From an uncultured Pontibacter sp. (lineage in GTDB: Bacteria; Bacteroidota; Bacteroidia; Cytophagales; Hymenobacteraceae): 64,000 bases of DNA. Location of the stretch: the NCBI RefSeq assembly GCF_947499215.1, contig NZ_CANMNI010000001.1, positions 868,001 to 932,000 on the forward strand, in the 5' to 3' direction. The position numbers and the translations under genes are program-made. The notes under the pieces were generated by a model. It had not been told where the DNA came from, made no database searches, and saw nothing but the letters and a program-made list of their open reading frames with translations. This document shows positions 8,704-20,576 of the stretch, one piece after another. Positions within the stretch are counted from its first letter, which is position 1. Every line of letters begins with the position of its first letter.

Positions 8704-9991
8704 ATCCAAATGGTTTTAAATCTTTCACCTTGTGCAACAACACCTTAAACACATTGCCCGCATAAAGCACTGCCGCTATACTCAACAACACTGCCCCTAT
8801 TAAAATCACAGTTTGCTCGGCCATCAGCACGCCTACCAGCAAGGCTACCAATCCCACAATGTAGGCGATGTTCTGCCAGCGCAGCAGTGTGACGCTATAC
8901 AAATCCTTCGGCATAGGCGTTTTGAAACGTCCCACATAATCTTCATAGCTGTGCATCCAGACGATAAACGGCAGCGTCTTGAAAGTCTGTCCCAGTATCA
9001 AAGCTGATACAAAGCCGAAGAAGATCGAGAGTCCGTACACAAGGTATAGCGAAGACAACAGGCGTTGCGGCAAACCGAACTGTAGCGTGACCACAAAGAC
9101 CAGCACGATCGGCAAGAGCAGCAGGGCCAGCGCCACAAAGGTCTGTTTCATTCCCAAGTCTAAGTCAGGTCGTTTACCAAGGCATTTGGCTTGGTACAAA
9201 AAGTGCAGGAAGCCGGCTATACCTAATACCACCATCAGCGCATACAAGGCATTGTAGCCGGTCTGCAAAAACAGGTGGTCCATGGCGAAGAGCACCAATC
9301 CGGCGTTTATCAGGTAGTAAGCACCGTGCAGCCCTTTCGTATTTTCAGGGTGCGCCAGCAGGAACATCGGAATTAGTTTAGAACCCACACCCACAATCAG
9401 CAGCAGGAACCAGCCCGCCATACCTATGTGCGCATGCAGTTGCAAATAATGCACATGGTCCTGCGGCAGGAAAGGATATTGAAAGTTGAAAGCCATCAGC
9501 ACGCCGACTAACCCCGTCGCCACCAGCCAAACCACGGACGTCACGATAAAGTCTGCCTCTATCCCCCAATTCTTAACTTGCCGGGCAGTTTGCACCACAT
9601 TGTAGCTAAAGATCAGAAACGATGTAAAGAGCATGATGGCCGCCACTTGCAGCTCCAAACCCACCCAGAAATTCCAGAAGCCGATGGAGAGCAGGATCGT
9701 ACCCATTGCCAGCAGCACAAAGGCCGCTGTGCCCAGTTTCTCGCTATATAGCCGCACCTCCAGCACCACCGGCAGCAGTTGGTAAAGCGAACCGAAGATG
9801 ATCATAGTCGCCCAGCCCAGCGCCGCCACGTGTGTCAGTGTGAGCAGCTTCGGATGAAAGTAGTGTCCGCCGAAGGCATCCGTTGAGAAAACCAGCAGCA
9901 AGCACAGCACCACAAACGACACCGCCGCGAAGGCGTAGTGCGGCAGCACAAGCCATTTGGATGGTGAATTGGATGTAGTTGCGGCGCTCAT
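8663..9991 (-). CDS. 12-TM COX1-like (heme-copper oxidase subunit I-type) membrane protein
   Basis: A 442-residue protein with about 12 hydrophobic helices. Conserved histidines lie in LTLTHVAALGWAT (helix 2) and HVHYLQLHAHIGMAGWF (helix 6), reminiscent of heme ligands in COX1/NorB-type or NnrS-type proteins. It is a Bacteroidota family often found with NO-related genes. It lacks an obvious full copper-B site, so catalysis is doubtful and a role in NO tolerance is inferred from context. It shares general plan with the protein at 18819-20132. The TGACATAGGTCA box at 10125 lies 134 bases upstream of its start. Confidence 0.7.
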   Translation of the reverse strand: MSAATTSNSPSKWLVLPHYAFAAVSFVVLCLLLVFSTDAFGGHYFHPKLLTLTHVAALGWATMIIFGSLYQLLPVVLEVRLYSEKLGTAAFVLLAMGTILLSIGFWNFWVGLELQVAAIMLFTSFLIFSYNVVQTARQVKNWGIEADFIVTSVVWLVATGLVGVLMAFNFQYPFLPQDHVHYLQLHAHIGMAGWFLLLIVGVGSKLIPMFLLAHPENTKGLHGAYYLINAGLVLFAMDHLFLQTGYNALYALMVVLGIAGFLHFLYQAKCLGKRPDLDLGMKQTFVALALLLLPIVLVFVVTLQFGLPQRLLSSLYLVYGLSIFFGFVSALILGQTFKTLPFIVWMHSYEDYVGRFKTPMPKDLYSVTLLRWQNIAYIVGLVALLVGVLMAEQTVILIGAVLLSIAAVLYAGNVFKVLLHKVKDLKPFGYENAGTGARQRSV

Positions 9992-10124
9992 GATGGTTAA
10001 TTGTTGGTTGTTAATTGTTTGCTATCACATGCTCTAAACCCTAAATGTCATCTCAAATGCAATGAGAGATCTGGATTATTTCACATCATTTGGTAAAATT
10101 CCAGATTTCTCCCTAAGGCCGAAA

Positions 10125-10136
10125 TGACATAGGTCA
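10125..10136. promoter_or_regulatory. FNR/DNR-type box upstream of the COX1-like gene
   Basis: TGACATAGGTCA has the same TGAY-N4-GTCA form as the boxes near hemA, the thioredoxin operon and the nos/nor genes. It lies in the 177-bp gap between the DUF2249 gene and the COX1-like gene. At the 36.5-bp spacing on the minus strand the -7 position reads GAATTTTA, a weak match, so promoter activity here is less certain. A separate imperfect inverted repeat (ATCTGGA...TCCAGAT, about 10065-10107) lies next to it. Confidence 0.45.
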
Positions 10137-10168
10137 TCTAAAATAACAGCATTTATACAGCTCGGCGT

Positions 10169-10987
10169 CTACCGATATATCAGCAAATACACCTCGTTAG
10201 GCCCTACCTCCTTTATACTCACCTTAAATCCCCGCTCCGTCAGTTGAGGCAGCAGGAACTGCGGTACCTTTCGGTGTTGCACGTAAAGCGCATCACTTTC
10301 AGGAAGTGTTTCCAATGCGCTAAGTATAGACACCATCGGCTGTGGCATTTCCATTTGGCGCACATCGATATGCTGCAGCTTTCCGCTATATTTGGCCAAC
10401 AATTCATCAAAGTCAGCCTCGGTGGCTGTTTTCGCTACTTCTACTTTCTCTCCAGCAGACTGCCTTTTAAAATAGGTCTTTACCAGATTCGGCCCCAGCG
10501 TTTCGGTGTAGTACTCGAAGCCTTTGGGGCGCACGATGGCAATGAGCGGAATCGGTTCGAAGGTGTTCAAAATGCAAAGCACCTGATCTGGGCTTAGCTT
10601 ATTTACAGCCTCCATAATCTGTAGAAATGGGTCGTCGCCTTTGGCGATGGTATCGCGCACGTCCAGCACGATGGTGTCTGTTGCCTTTAGGTTTTCCATA
10701 AAGGCGGGTCTTTCCAAAATATCCGTTTCCATAGGGATAGCCCTTTTGTTGTAAGTTGGTATTGACGCGACGCTGAAGCCCAGCGGCTGCAGCTTTTCAT
10801 AAAAATCCTCCACCCGGCATTTTCCTATGCGGGCGGCGTCGGCGATGGTCACCCGCGAAGCCAGCACCTTGCGCAGCACGGGGTTCCGCAGTTTCTCAAA
10901 GTGCTTGTTGATCGACACGATGGCCTCTATCGCCGCAGGATTCTCCCGCAGAATAGTCGAGATTCGGGTGGTGGCAGACAGTTCCAT
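10169..10987 (-). CDS. DUF1858/DUF2249-domain protein
   Basis: A 272-residue soluble protein. The N-terminal 65 residues resemble the DUF1858 helical domain (TTRISTILRENPAAIEAIVSI). Two DUF2249-like TusA-fold modules follow (about 85-160 and 195-270), with DTIVLDVRD and QHIDVRQMEMPQPM. Such proteins are regular neighbours of hemerythrin and Ric genes in anaerobic NO/Fe-S stress clusters; the biochemical role is unknown. It follows the hemerythrin gene by two bases and precedes the COX1-like gene, so it is mid-operon. Confidence 0.75.
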   Translation of the reverse strand: MELSATTRISTILRENPAAIEAIVSINKHFEKLRNPVLRKVLASRVTIADAARIGKCRVEDFYEKLQPLGFSVASIPTYNKRAIPMETDILERPAFMENLKATDTIVLDVRDTIAKGDDPFLQIMEAVNKLSPDQVLCILNTFEPIPLIAIVRPKGFEYYTETLGPNLVKTYFKRQSAGEKVEVAKTATEADFDELLAKYSGKLQHIDVRQMEMPQPMVSILSALETLPESDALYVQHRKVPQFLLPQLTERGFKVSIKEVGPNEVYLLIYR

Positions 10988-10989
10988 TG

Positions 10990-11490
10990 CTAGGCTACCT
11001 TTTTGTGTTCCCAGAAAGCGGGCAGAAACTCATCTACTGGTTCTTTCAGATCATGCTCCAGCAACCTGCCCACATCAGCCAGTTCTTCCGGATCAGCCAC
11101 GGTTTGCAGGTATGGGAACAGTTCCCGTTCTTCCCAGCGGATGTGGTCCGTCAGGTCCTGTTGCAGCGTGGCTACCAGCGAAGTGTTTAAGTTCTTTTGC
11201 TTGTTGATCAACCCAATTATGGCCTGAATCAGCTGGTGCTCTTCGTGCAGTCTGATGGAGTTCACATCATCTTTCGGTAATAGTCTTTTGAGTATAACCT
11301 CCTCTTCCCGGCAGTGCGGTTTCAGAATGTTTTTCCAGAAATACTGGATGTACTGGCGCATGATCTCAAAGGAAGTGCCGTTGGCCATCCCTTGCTTCAG
11401 TTTCCAGCAAAACAATAGTCCGAAGTGGTGCTCCCGTGAGAGCGGTATCAGACTATTGTCTCGTTTCAGTGGTTTGGTTGCAGTTGTCAT
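10990..11490 (-). CDS. Hemerythrin-domain protein
   Basis: A 166-residue four-helix bundle predicted to bind a non-heme di-iron centre. Likely ligands are the His/Glu sets in LSREHHFGLLF, PHCREEEVI, LHEEHQLIQ and HIRWEERELFP. In this context (Ric, NsrR-like, DUF2249) it probably scavenges or senses NO or oxygen. It lies downstream of ric, separated by the repeat at 11503-11673, and two bases upstream of the DUF2249 gene. Confidence 0.85.
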   Translation of the reverse strand: MTTATKPLKRDNSLIPLSREHHFGLLFCWKLKQGMANGTSFEIMRQYIQYFWKNILKPHCREEEVILKRLLPKDDVNSIRLHEEHQLIQAIIGLINKQKNLNTSLVATLQQDLTDHIRWEERELFPYLQTVADPEELADVGRLLEHDLKEPVDEFLPAFWEHKKVA

Positions 11491-11502
11491 AGGTGTGGTG
11501 TT

Positions 11503-11673
11503 TTACCTCCCCCCAACCCCCTCCTTTGTCGAGGGCCCCTACCCCCAAAACAGGAGGGGGAGTTGAGAAGGGTGTTAATGCTTTTCTCTTTGCCCTCGCT
11601 CGCATCTCGCGAGCGAGGGAGTTAGGTATTTTAACTCCCTCCCCTGTTTTTAGGGGAGGGCTGGGGTGGGGTT
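11503..11673. repeat. Composite palindromic repeat, copy 1
   Basis: A GC-rich extragenic element. One end contains CGAGGGCCCCTACCCCCA and AACAGGAGGGGGA; the other contains CTCCCTCCCCTGTTTTTAGG and a G-rich tail. In the middle CCCTCGCTCGC and its exact complement form an 11-bp stem with a 5-base loop (11593-11619). The element reappears in reverse orientation at 22624-22812 and as a decayed fragment near 37120. It runs into the TAA stop of ric. Confidence 0.8.
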
Positions 11674-12628
11674 ATTTCAACACTTCTTTCTCCAGCTCCA
11701 CAGCTTTCGGGAAGAGCACGTTGTTCTCCAAGTGGATGTGGCGGTGCAGGTCTTCCTCGAACTCCTGTAGCTTCGAGAACATCACGCGGTACGTAGCGCA
11801 GGCGTCGGCTGGCAGGGTATAGTCGTTGGTCAGGTTGCGGATGGCTTCCAGTTCGCCACCGGCTGCCTCGTGCTCCATCTCCATCATGTTAATCGGGTTC
11901 TGAATGCTGCCGAAAGCCGGACGGTCTATTTTCACACCGTTTTTCTTCGCTTCTGCCATTTGCTTGATGAATGGGAACAGCACGCGCTCTTCTTTCGGCA
12001 TGTGGGCCTCCAGCTCGTTGGCGATGTTCACAAAGTGCTTGGCTACTTCCACCACTTCAGGGTGACGGCTGCCGTGCACGCGGGCTACTTTGGTTGTATA
12101 TTCGTACAGGGTAGGGATGGCTTCGCGCACATAGCTGTGGTGCATGTTCACGATGTAGTCGCCTAGGAAGCCCAAGTCCCACTTCTCGTACTCGTTGCCG
12201 CGTGTGGAGGCGCTGCCTGTTTCAGGTATGGCGTTTAGCTCGTTTTCTACCGTTTCAGGGCTGATGCCTTTTTCTTCGCATACCTGCTTCAGCGATTTCT
12301 TGCCTCCGCAGCAAAAGTCAATGCCATATTTTTTGAATACCTGTGCTTTGCGGTAGTCTTTGGCTACGAGTTCCCCTACGGTCTCCCCTTCTTCAGGTGT
12401 CAGTTTTGATATTTTCACTTCCCAGATTTCCGGGCCTTGCAACAGGTATTCCCACTTAAAGGTATTGCCGCGCTCGCCCAGCAACTGGTAGTACAGTGGC
12501 TTCGGGTCGTGGTCGTTGTGAATCACAAAAGCTTCGCCGCCATTCAGGTTGTCGAACCAGTTAAAAATGGTCGGGTGCTTCATGCGTGGCTCCAGTACCG
12601 TTACGTCTAATTTTTCTATGGTTTCCAT
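11672..12628 (-). CDS. ric: Iron-sulphur cluster repair di-iron protein Ric/ScdA with DUF2249 extension
   Basis: A 318-residue protein that repairs Fe-S clusters damaged by NO or peroxide. Residues 1-75 form a DUF2249 module (MKHPTIFNWFDNLNGGEAFV). The ScdA_N domain follows with YGIDFCCGGKKSLKQVC (about 100-116), and then a hemerythrin-like di-iron domain with histidines in MHHSYVRE, HMPKEERVLFPF, MEHEAAGGE and HRHIHLENNVLFP. The DUF2249 fusion is larger than the classical Ric. It heads the minus-strand operon running towards the NsrR-like gene and is divergent from nrdJ. Confidence 0.9.
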   Translation of the reverse strand: METIEKLDVTVLEPRMKHPTIFNWFDNLNGGEAFVIHNDHDPKPLYYQLLGERGNTFKWEYLLQGPEIWEVKISKLTPEEGETVGELVAKDYRKAQVFKKYGIDFCCGGKKSLKQVCEEKGISPETVENELNAIPETGSASTRGNEYEKWDLGFLGDYIVNMHHSYVREAIPTLYEYTTKVARVHGSRHPEVVEVAKHFVNIANELEAHMPKEERVLFPFIKQMAEAKKNGVKIDRPAFGSIQNPINMMEMEHEAAGGELEAIRNLTNDYTLPADACATYRVMFSKLQEFEEDLHRHIHLENNVLFPKAVELEKEVLK

Positions 12629-12694
12629 GGTGTTTTATTAAATGAATAATGGGTTGTAAATGATTGCCGATGTAAATGTATGTACGAAAATAAT

Positions 12695-12718
12695 TAAATA
12701 AAAGATAAAAAGGTCTTT
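12695..12718 (+). promoter_or_regulatory. Shared promoter element between ric and nrdJ
   Basis: The motif AATAAAAGAtaaaAAGGTCTTT matches, in the same sense relative to transcription, the elements at 32141-32163 (towards cytochrome c/nosZ) and 32733-32753 (towards the cupin). It lies about 100 bases before nrdJ in the AT-rich divergent region. No TGAY-N4-GTCA palindrome accompanies it here. I read it as a promoter or operator element shared by these units; the binding protein is unknown. Confidence 0.45.
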
Positions 12719-12820
12719 TTTTCTTAATTAATAATATCATACATTTACTATGTCTTTAGGAGACGCGTATAAATAATAATAAACCCCTCATAATCAACCA
12801 AAACCCTTAACGCAAGCCTT

Positions 12821-16120
<3,300 letters not shown>

Positions 16121-16139
16121 GGGATTTGAGTGGAAATGA

Positions 16140-16177
16140 AACAGGAGCGTCTGGGTATAGGCGCTCCTGTTTTTTTG
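16140..16177 (+). terminator. Rho-independent terminator of nrdJ
   Basis: AACAGGAGCG (16140-16149) pairs with CGCTCCTGTT (16162-16171) and is followed by a run of T, 20 bases after the nrdJ stop. Confidence 0.85.
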
Positions 16178-16354
16178 TTTGGGTAGAATTGGGCACTATA
16201 AAAAAAGGACTATATTAGCTTTCTTAAATGCAGGTGGTTAGAATCAGGATGTAGTGAAGAAATTATTAATTCAGGTAAAACCACTTCGCACATAGTGTCA
16301 ATAAACATATGTTCACGCTTTCGAGGTAGCTATTAGCCATTTTAAAAATCAACC
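16178..16354. other. Left flank of AT-rich cassette island
   Basis: A non-coding stretch between the nrdJ terminator and the protease gene. The left cassette boundary should fall here, but no clear GTTATAT-type core is visible. The nearest candidate is GTTAGAA at about 16218. Confidence 0.3.
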
Positions 16355-17188
16355 ATGAACAATTTATCTACATCTGAACAATTAACTTATAGCACAGTAA
16401 GAATTGAGTGCGAGTATAACGATGGTACCACCGGAACAGGCACAGGCTTTTTCTTTCAGTTTCTTCAAGACACTGCGAATGACACTTATGTGCCTGTCGT
16501 AATAACGAACAAACATGTGGTTAATGGAGCGACAAAAGGAAAACTTATCATAACAAAAGCAAATGCTAACAATGAGCCGCTCGACACGCAACACTTTCAA
16601 GTTGCATTTGACAATTTTGAGAGCTTCTGGAGAAAACATCCAGATTCAGAAGTTGACTTATGTGCAATGCCAATAGCTCCTTTTATAAATGAAGCAAATA
16701 AAAGAGGTGAGCGTCTGTTCTATATTTCTCTTGACAAGTCCCTTATCCCTACAAATGAGCAACTGGCCGATTTATCCGCTTTGGAAGAAATCTTAATGAT
16801 AGGCTATCCTAATGGAATTTGGGACCATGTAAATAACAAGCCAATTTTAAGAAAAGGCGTAACGGCAACACATCCGAATTTTGACTACTGTGGAAAGAAG
16901 GAAATTATGATTGACGCAGCTTGCTTCCCCGGTTCTAGTGGTTCTCCTGTTTTTATTTTTAATGAAGGAGGGTATCGCGATAAGAGAGGTAACACCTATA
17001 TGGGGACAAGTAGAGTAATTCTATTAGGTGCTTTATATGCGGGGCCACAACATACAGCACAAGGAGACATTCAAATTGTAAATGTACCTACAGGTCAGAG
17101 ACCAATCGCAATTTCAAGAATTCCTAATAACCTCGGTTTAGTAATAAAGGCGGAAAGGATAAATGAATTAGAACAATTGTTTAAATAA
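16355..17188 (+). CDS. Trypsin-like serine protease in a gene cassette
   Basis: A 277-residue chymotrypsin-fold protein. The catalytic triad is visible as His54 (ITNKHVVNG), Asp101 (SEVDLCAM) and Ser195 (FPGSSGSPVF). No signal peptide is seen, so it is probably cytoplasmic, unlike DegP-type host proteases. The gene is AT-rich against its neighbours and ends 9 bases before an attC-like site, so it appears to be a cassette gene. Trypsin-like peptidases of this kind occur in some anti-phage systems; that role here is only a possibility. The left cassette boundary is unclear. Confidence 0.8.
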   Translation: MNNLSTSEQLTYSTVRIECEYNDGTTGTGTGFFFQFLQDTANDTYVPVVITNKHVVNGATKGKLIITKANANNEPLDTQHFQVAFDNFESFWRKHPDSEVDLCAMPIAPFINEANKRGERLFYISLDKSLIPTNEQLADLSALEEILMIGYPNGIWDHVNNKPILRKGVTATHPNFDYCGKKEIMIDAACFPGSSGSPVFIFNEGGYRDKRGNTYMGTSRVILLGALYAGPQHTAQGDIQIVNVPTGQRPIAISRIPNNLGLVIKAERINELEQLFK

Positions 17189-17197
17189 AATAACGGC

Positions 17198-17328
17198 ATA
17201 TAACAAGGCATTGCCAAAATAACTGCTGACTTACTTCTAAGAACATTTGTGCAAGGTTCAACATTAGGAATTCTATTGAACATTTGTGCTAAAAACCCGC
17301 CACTTCGGCAATACCCTAACCGTTAATC
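17198..17328 (+). repeat. attC-like site after the protease gene
   Basis: A 131-bp imperfect palindrome that begins ATATAAC and ends GTTAATC. Inner arms GGCATTGCC and GGCAAT-CC are visible. About 50 central bases (ACATTTGTGCAAG ... TTTGTGCTAAAA) and the end CCGCCAC..C..CAA..CC...CCGTTA match the site at 57557-57688 40 kb away. Confidence 0.75.
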
Positions 17329-17362
17329 TAGATTCTTCTAAAACAGAACTTTCAAAGCTAGC

Positions 17363-18556
17363 ATGAACTTTATTCTGACTAAGTATATATATCCTGTAAA
17401 TGACCCTCTTATTCTTTCTAATAAATTTAACTTTTATCTAGACAATCCAAAAACTGAAGAAGAGATAGCTATAATTAAAGAATACTTAGATGTTTCTCTA
17501 AACAGTCCGGATTTCGTTTACAAGCGTGACCACGAGTACAGGATTCCAATTAAATCAACTAAAAAAACTTACAACTTATTATCTGTTGAAAGTGCTCTTG
17601 AAGGTTTAAATAAGAATTATTCAGGTTTGGATTTATCTGTACATGAGTTCTTTAAAAAGTATAGAGAACTTGAACCTCTTGAAAAGCTCGCAAGGATGTG
17701 GGTTATTGCTAGATATAATGATGAAGGGGAATATCAAAGACTAAAGGAAATTGCACTTGAGGAAAGCAGGAATGGTAACCCAGGCTTCTTTTTGTTAGAT
17801 AAGGGTAATCCTATTATTGATAACTCAGATAATTTAGTAGGCTTCACTTATTTTTTATCACTACTAGTCCATACAGATAACGAGTTTTATAATGGACAAT
17901 CATTTATTCTCCATAACGATTCCTTTACTATTCAACATCCTAAGGTAGACAGGTTTTTCAACCTGTCTGTAATGTATTTTGGCTTTATGTCTTATTCCCA
18001 TGAGATTAAAAATTCAGAAGACCATTGGAAATCTTTCTATCACATTAGAGATGAGTTAGCCACTGTAAGTAAAAAGTTAGATGATATAATAGATAATGAA
18101 AACCAGGAGAAAATTCTATTTATAGCAAATTTATTAAAAGTTGTAGGGAATAATCAGAAGGATGAGAGTGCAAAGCTAGTGACATTAGTTAGTATAATAG
18201 AATTACTATTGACCCACAGCCCAGACTACAATAGATTCAATATTGAAGATTCGATAAGCAAGCAATTCAGACTTAAAGCAAGCCTTTTAATTTATCAAAA
18301 CGACAAAAGCAAAGATATTGAAAAGGTAAAAAATAGATTAAAAGAGATTTATTCTCAAAGGTCGAATATCGCGCATGGGAATTTTAAATCGTTTAAGGAT
18401 TATTTAAGAAAAGAAGCGAAAAAGTCTAAAGAGGAAGATATTAGTGAAGACATAATTCTTGAAAGGCTAAATAATGATTTATTTAATTTTATAAGAGCCA
18501 TCGTCGAAGAATATATTAAAGACAGAAAATTAGTTGATTTCCTAAAAGAGAATTAA
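17363..18556 (+). CDS. HEPN-domain protein (Apea-like) in a gene cassette
   Basis: A 397-residue soluble protein. Its helical C-terminal third contains RSNIAHG (Arg333 to His338), the R-X4-H motif of HEPN RNases, within a context typical of Apea-like HEPN domains (LVTLVSIIELLLTHSPDYN, LKEIYSQRSNIAHGNF). The N-terminal two-thirds match nothing I recognise. It is AT-rich and lies between two attC-like sites as one cassette of about 1.3 kb. HEPN RNases often act as toxins or abortive-infection effectors; a defence role is an inference. Confidence 0.7.
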   Translation: MNFILTKYIYPVNDPLILSNKFNFYLDNPKTEEEIAIIKEYLDVSLNSPDFVYKRDHEYRIPIKSTKKTYNLLSVESALEGLNKNYSGLDLSVHEFFKKYRELEPLEKLARMWVIARYNDEGEYQRLKEIALEESRNGNPGFFLLDKGNPIIDNSDNLVGFTYFLSLLVHTDNEFYNGQSFILHNDSFTIQHPKVDRFFNLSVMYFGFMSYSHEIKNSEDHWKSFYHIRDELATVSKKLDDIIDNENQEKILFIANLLKVVGNNQKDESAKLVTLVSIIELLLTHSPDYNRFNIEDSISKQFRLKASLLIYQNDKSKDIEKVKNRLKEIYSQRSNIAHGNFKSFKDYLRKEAKKSKEEDISEDIILERLNNDLFNFIRAIVEEYIKDRKLVDFLKEN

Positions 18557-18564
18557 ACACTATA

Positions 18565-18631
18565 GGATAACACATCACATGGTGAAAGCAGCGACTGCGC
18601 CTCGCTCACAACATGTACGAGCCTGTTGCTA
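18565..18631 (+). repeat. attC-like site after the HEPN gene
   Basis: A 67-bp imperfect palindrome. It starts GGATAAC and ends GTTGCTA, with inner arms CACATGgtGA and TCaCaaCATGT. The start is close to the complement of the cassette's own 5' end (GTTAATC), as expected for an excisable cassette. Confidence 0.6.
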
Positions 18632-18818
18632 ATATTTGTTTTAATAGAAGCTACAAGCTATAGGAAGTGCGTTATTATCTGAAGAAAAGTAATTTATAGG
18701 AATCAGTATCAACCGCAGAAAGCAAGCTACAAACTTGGACCATGGCAGTCACTAGTTACGGTACCGCTAAACTTGCGACATATTTCACTGCCAACTAACA
18801 TACCCAATCCTGCCAATC
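18632..18818. other. Non-coding right flank of the cassette island
   Basis: Nothing recognisable was found between the last attC-like site and the 3' end of the minus-strand membrane-protein gene. Confidence 0.3.
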
Positions 18819-20132
18819 CTAAAATCCCGTAAATCCTGATTCAGACAACCTCCCCTCCCCACTCACTATCAACCCCCGCTGCCCCAGAAAGAACAATATT
18901 AACCCCAGCGGCATCGGCACACTCGCCCAGAGCATCAGCCAGTTGAAACTCGGCAAAGCCGCTAGCCCGAGCCAGAGCAAAGTGCCTTGTCCGAACATGA
19001 GCATTTCCGTGGCGAAGAAGCCTGCCAGAAAAAGCGTCAGGCCTATACCGCCATACCTGCCGAGTCGGTAGAGCCCTTGCTGCAACAGGAAGCCCAGCAC
19101 AAACAACGATACAAAACCGAGCAGCGACAAGTGCAGGTAACCAATGATGAAGTAGCGAAGTTTATAGGCCAGATCCGCCATGTACGGAAAGGCGGAAGCA
19201 GTTTGCAGAGCCAGTTTTAGCACCAGAAACAGGAGCGCCAGACCGATCAGTCCGTGCACCCAGGGCTGGAGCAAAGGCTTCGTTTCAGGCCATACCTGCG
19301 CGATGACTTTGAACAGGTAATACCCGCCCACCACCTGCAAGGCCACCGCCACATAGCCGATGGCGTATACCCATTCTGCCGGTTGGGTCCACAGCACCGA
19401 GAGCGCATAGGCTGGCAGACAAGCCAGCGCCAGCCACCAGAAAGCCCGCATGGCCCCGCTGCGATTGAAGTATAGCTGGTGGTGCTCCAGAAACCAGAAC
19501 AGAAGCCCGAGCACCGCAAAGGTGAACCAGCCGTTGTACTGGAAGTGCAGGTAGAAATAGATGGCCGAGTAGTAGAGTTCACCGCCAATGGTGCCCTTCG
19601 CCATAATCGGCCCCATGGCCCACGGACCGATGGACGACACCACCATAAACAGCAAGGCTGCCCCGATGTATTTCAGGGAAGTGGCGTGTGTGCCGGTGTC
19701 CACGTTAAGCTGCACATGCTGCCAGTAGCTGCGGGCAAACCAGTAGCTAAGCAAGATGTGCATCGTCGAGAAAATGATGGAGAACAGCGCGTAGCCTTGC
19801 ACCGGAAAGGTGTACAGCATGCCCAACACCGAGACCTGCGTCAGGAAAAACTGCCGTTGGAAGGACTTACGAGCCGCGCCCGTTATAGCTGGAAAAATGT
19901 AGAGCAATGCTGCAAAAAAAGAGCAATAGAGCCAGCCCAGCAAGGCCACATGCGAGTGCGCATGCAGGAAGTTTTTGTAGTTGACGCCATCTACAGGCGA
20001 CACCATCAGCCAGCGCAGAAAAAGGCCCAGTACCGCCACCAGCACCAAATACCCCAGCGCAATGCGTGCCCGCACCAGGGTGTCCTGTCCTGTTTGTGTG
20101 TTTTGCTGTTGCCTTTCCCTTACTTCAGTCAT
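18819..20132 (-). CDS. 12-TM membrane protein, COX1-like
   Basis: A 437-residue integral membrane protein with about 12 helices. Histidines in NYKNFLHAHSHVALLGW (helix 2), IYFYLHFQYNGWF and FIIGYLHLSLLGF recall heme-binding positions of heme-copper oxidase subunit I relatives, without a complete copper-B motif. It is the last gene of a three-gene minus-strand unit with a small secreted protein and a thioredoxin-like protein under an FNR-type box. A role in NO handling or heme-linked redox is inferred. It resembles the protein at 8663-9991 in plan. Confidence 0.6.
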   Translation of the reverse strand: MTEVRERQQQNTQTGQDTLVRARIALGYLVLVAVLGLFLRWLMVSPVDGVNYKNFLHAHSHVALLGWLYCSFFAALLYIFPAITGAARKSFQRQFFLTQVSVLGMLYTFPVQGYALFSIIFSTMHILLSYWFARSYWQHVQLNVDTGTHATSLKYIGAALLFMVVSSIGPWAMGPIMAKGTIGGELYYSAIYFYLHFQYNGWFTFAVLGLLFWFLEHHQLYFNRSGAMRAFWWLALACLPAYALSVLWTQPAEWVYAIGYVAVALQVVGGYYLFKVIAQVWPETKPLLQPWVHGLIGLALLFLVLKLALQTASAFPYMADLAYKLRYFIIGYLHLSLLGFVSLFVLGFLLQQGLYRLGRYGGIGLTLFLAGFFATEMLMFGQGTLLWLGLAALPSFNWLMLWASVPMPLGLILFFLGQRGLIVSGEGRLSESGFTGF

Positions 20133-20135
20133 CGC

Positions 20136-20576
20136 TTACTCGAAGTACTGGTTATACTCCTTTAGTCGTGTACTTACCCGCGCCAGCGCCTGCTCGGACT
20201 GGTGCTCGTCTTTTTCCGCCAGTATATTTACGTCCTCCACCAACGGCACCAGGTAAACGTGCAGCATGTCGTGGGCTGGGCCCTTCATGCGGCAGTCCTT
20301 GAAGAGCTGCTGCATTTCCGCTTTCATCGAAGTCCCCAAATCATTGTAAGCTTCTGCCGAATTGTTCTCGGCCTGCATGTTAAATTCCTGCAGCATACCC
20401 TGCAACTGGGCCATATGGCGGTTGGTTGGCTCGTCGGCTTTCCAGCGTTCGGTACCGTTCAGGGCTAGGGCTTGCGTATCGTGAATTACCTCTTTGTGCT
20501 CGGTTTCCAAATCGCGCTCGGTTCCACACATGGAGGTCAGACTGGCCAGAAATATGGCGATGATAACTAGCTTCAT
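20136..20576 (-). CDS. Small exported helical protein
   Basis: A 146-residue protein with an N-terminal signal sequence (MKLVIIAIFLASLTSMCGTE). The cysteine at about residue 17 could be a lipobox Cys, but Met at -1 is atypical. The mature part is helical and acidic, with scattered His and Met (HDMLHVYLVPLVED), suggesting a four-helix bundle. I recognise no family. It overlaps the thioredoxin-like gene by four bases and ends three bases before the membrane-protein gene starts, so all three are co-expressed. Confidence 0.6.
   Translation of the reverse strand: MKLVIIAIFLASLTSMCGTERDLETEHKEVIHDTQALALNGTERWKADEPTNRHMAQLQGMLQEFNMQAENNSAEAYNDLGTSMKAEMQQLFKDCRMKGPAHDMLHVYLVPLVEDVNILAEKDEHQSEQALARVSTRLKEYNQYFE

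Noticed and set aside
12629..12820. Possible cobalamin riboswitch upstream of nrdJ
   Set aside because: The region is short and AT-rich with no B12-box-like sequence.
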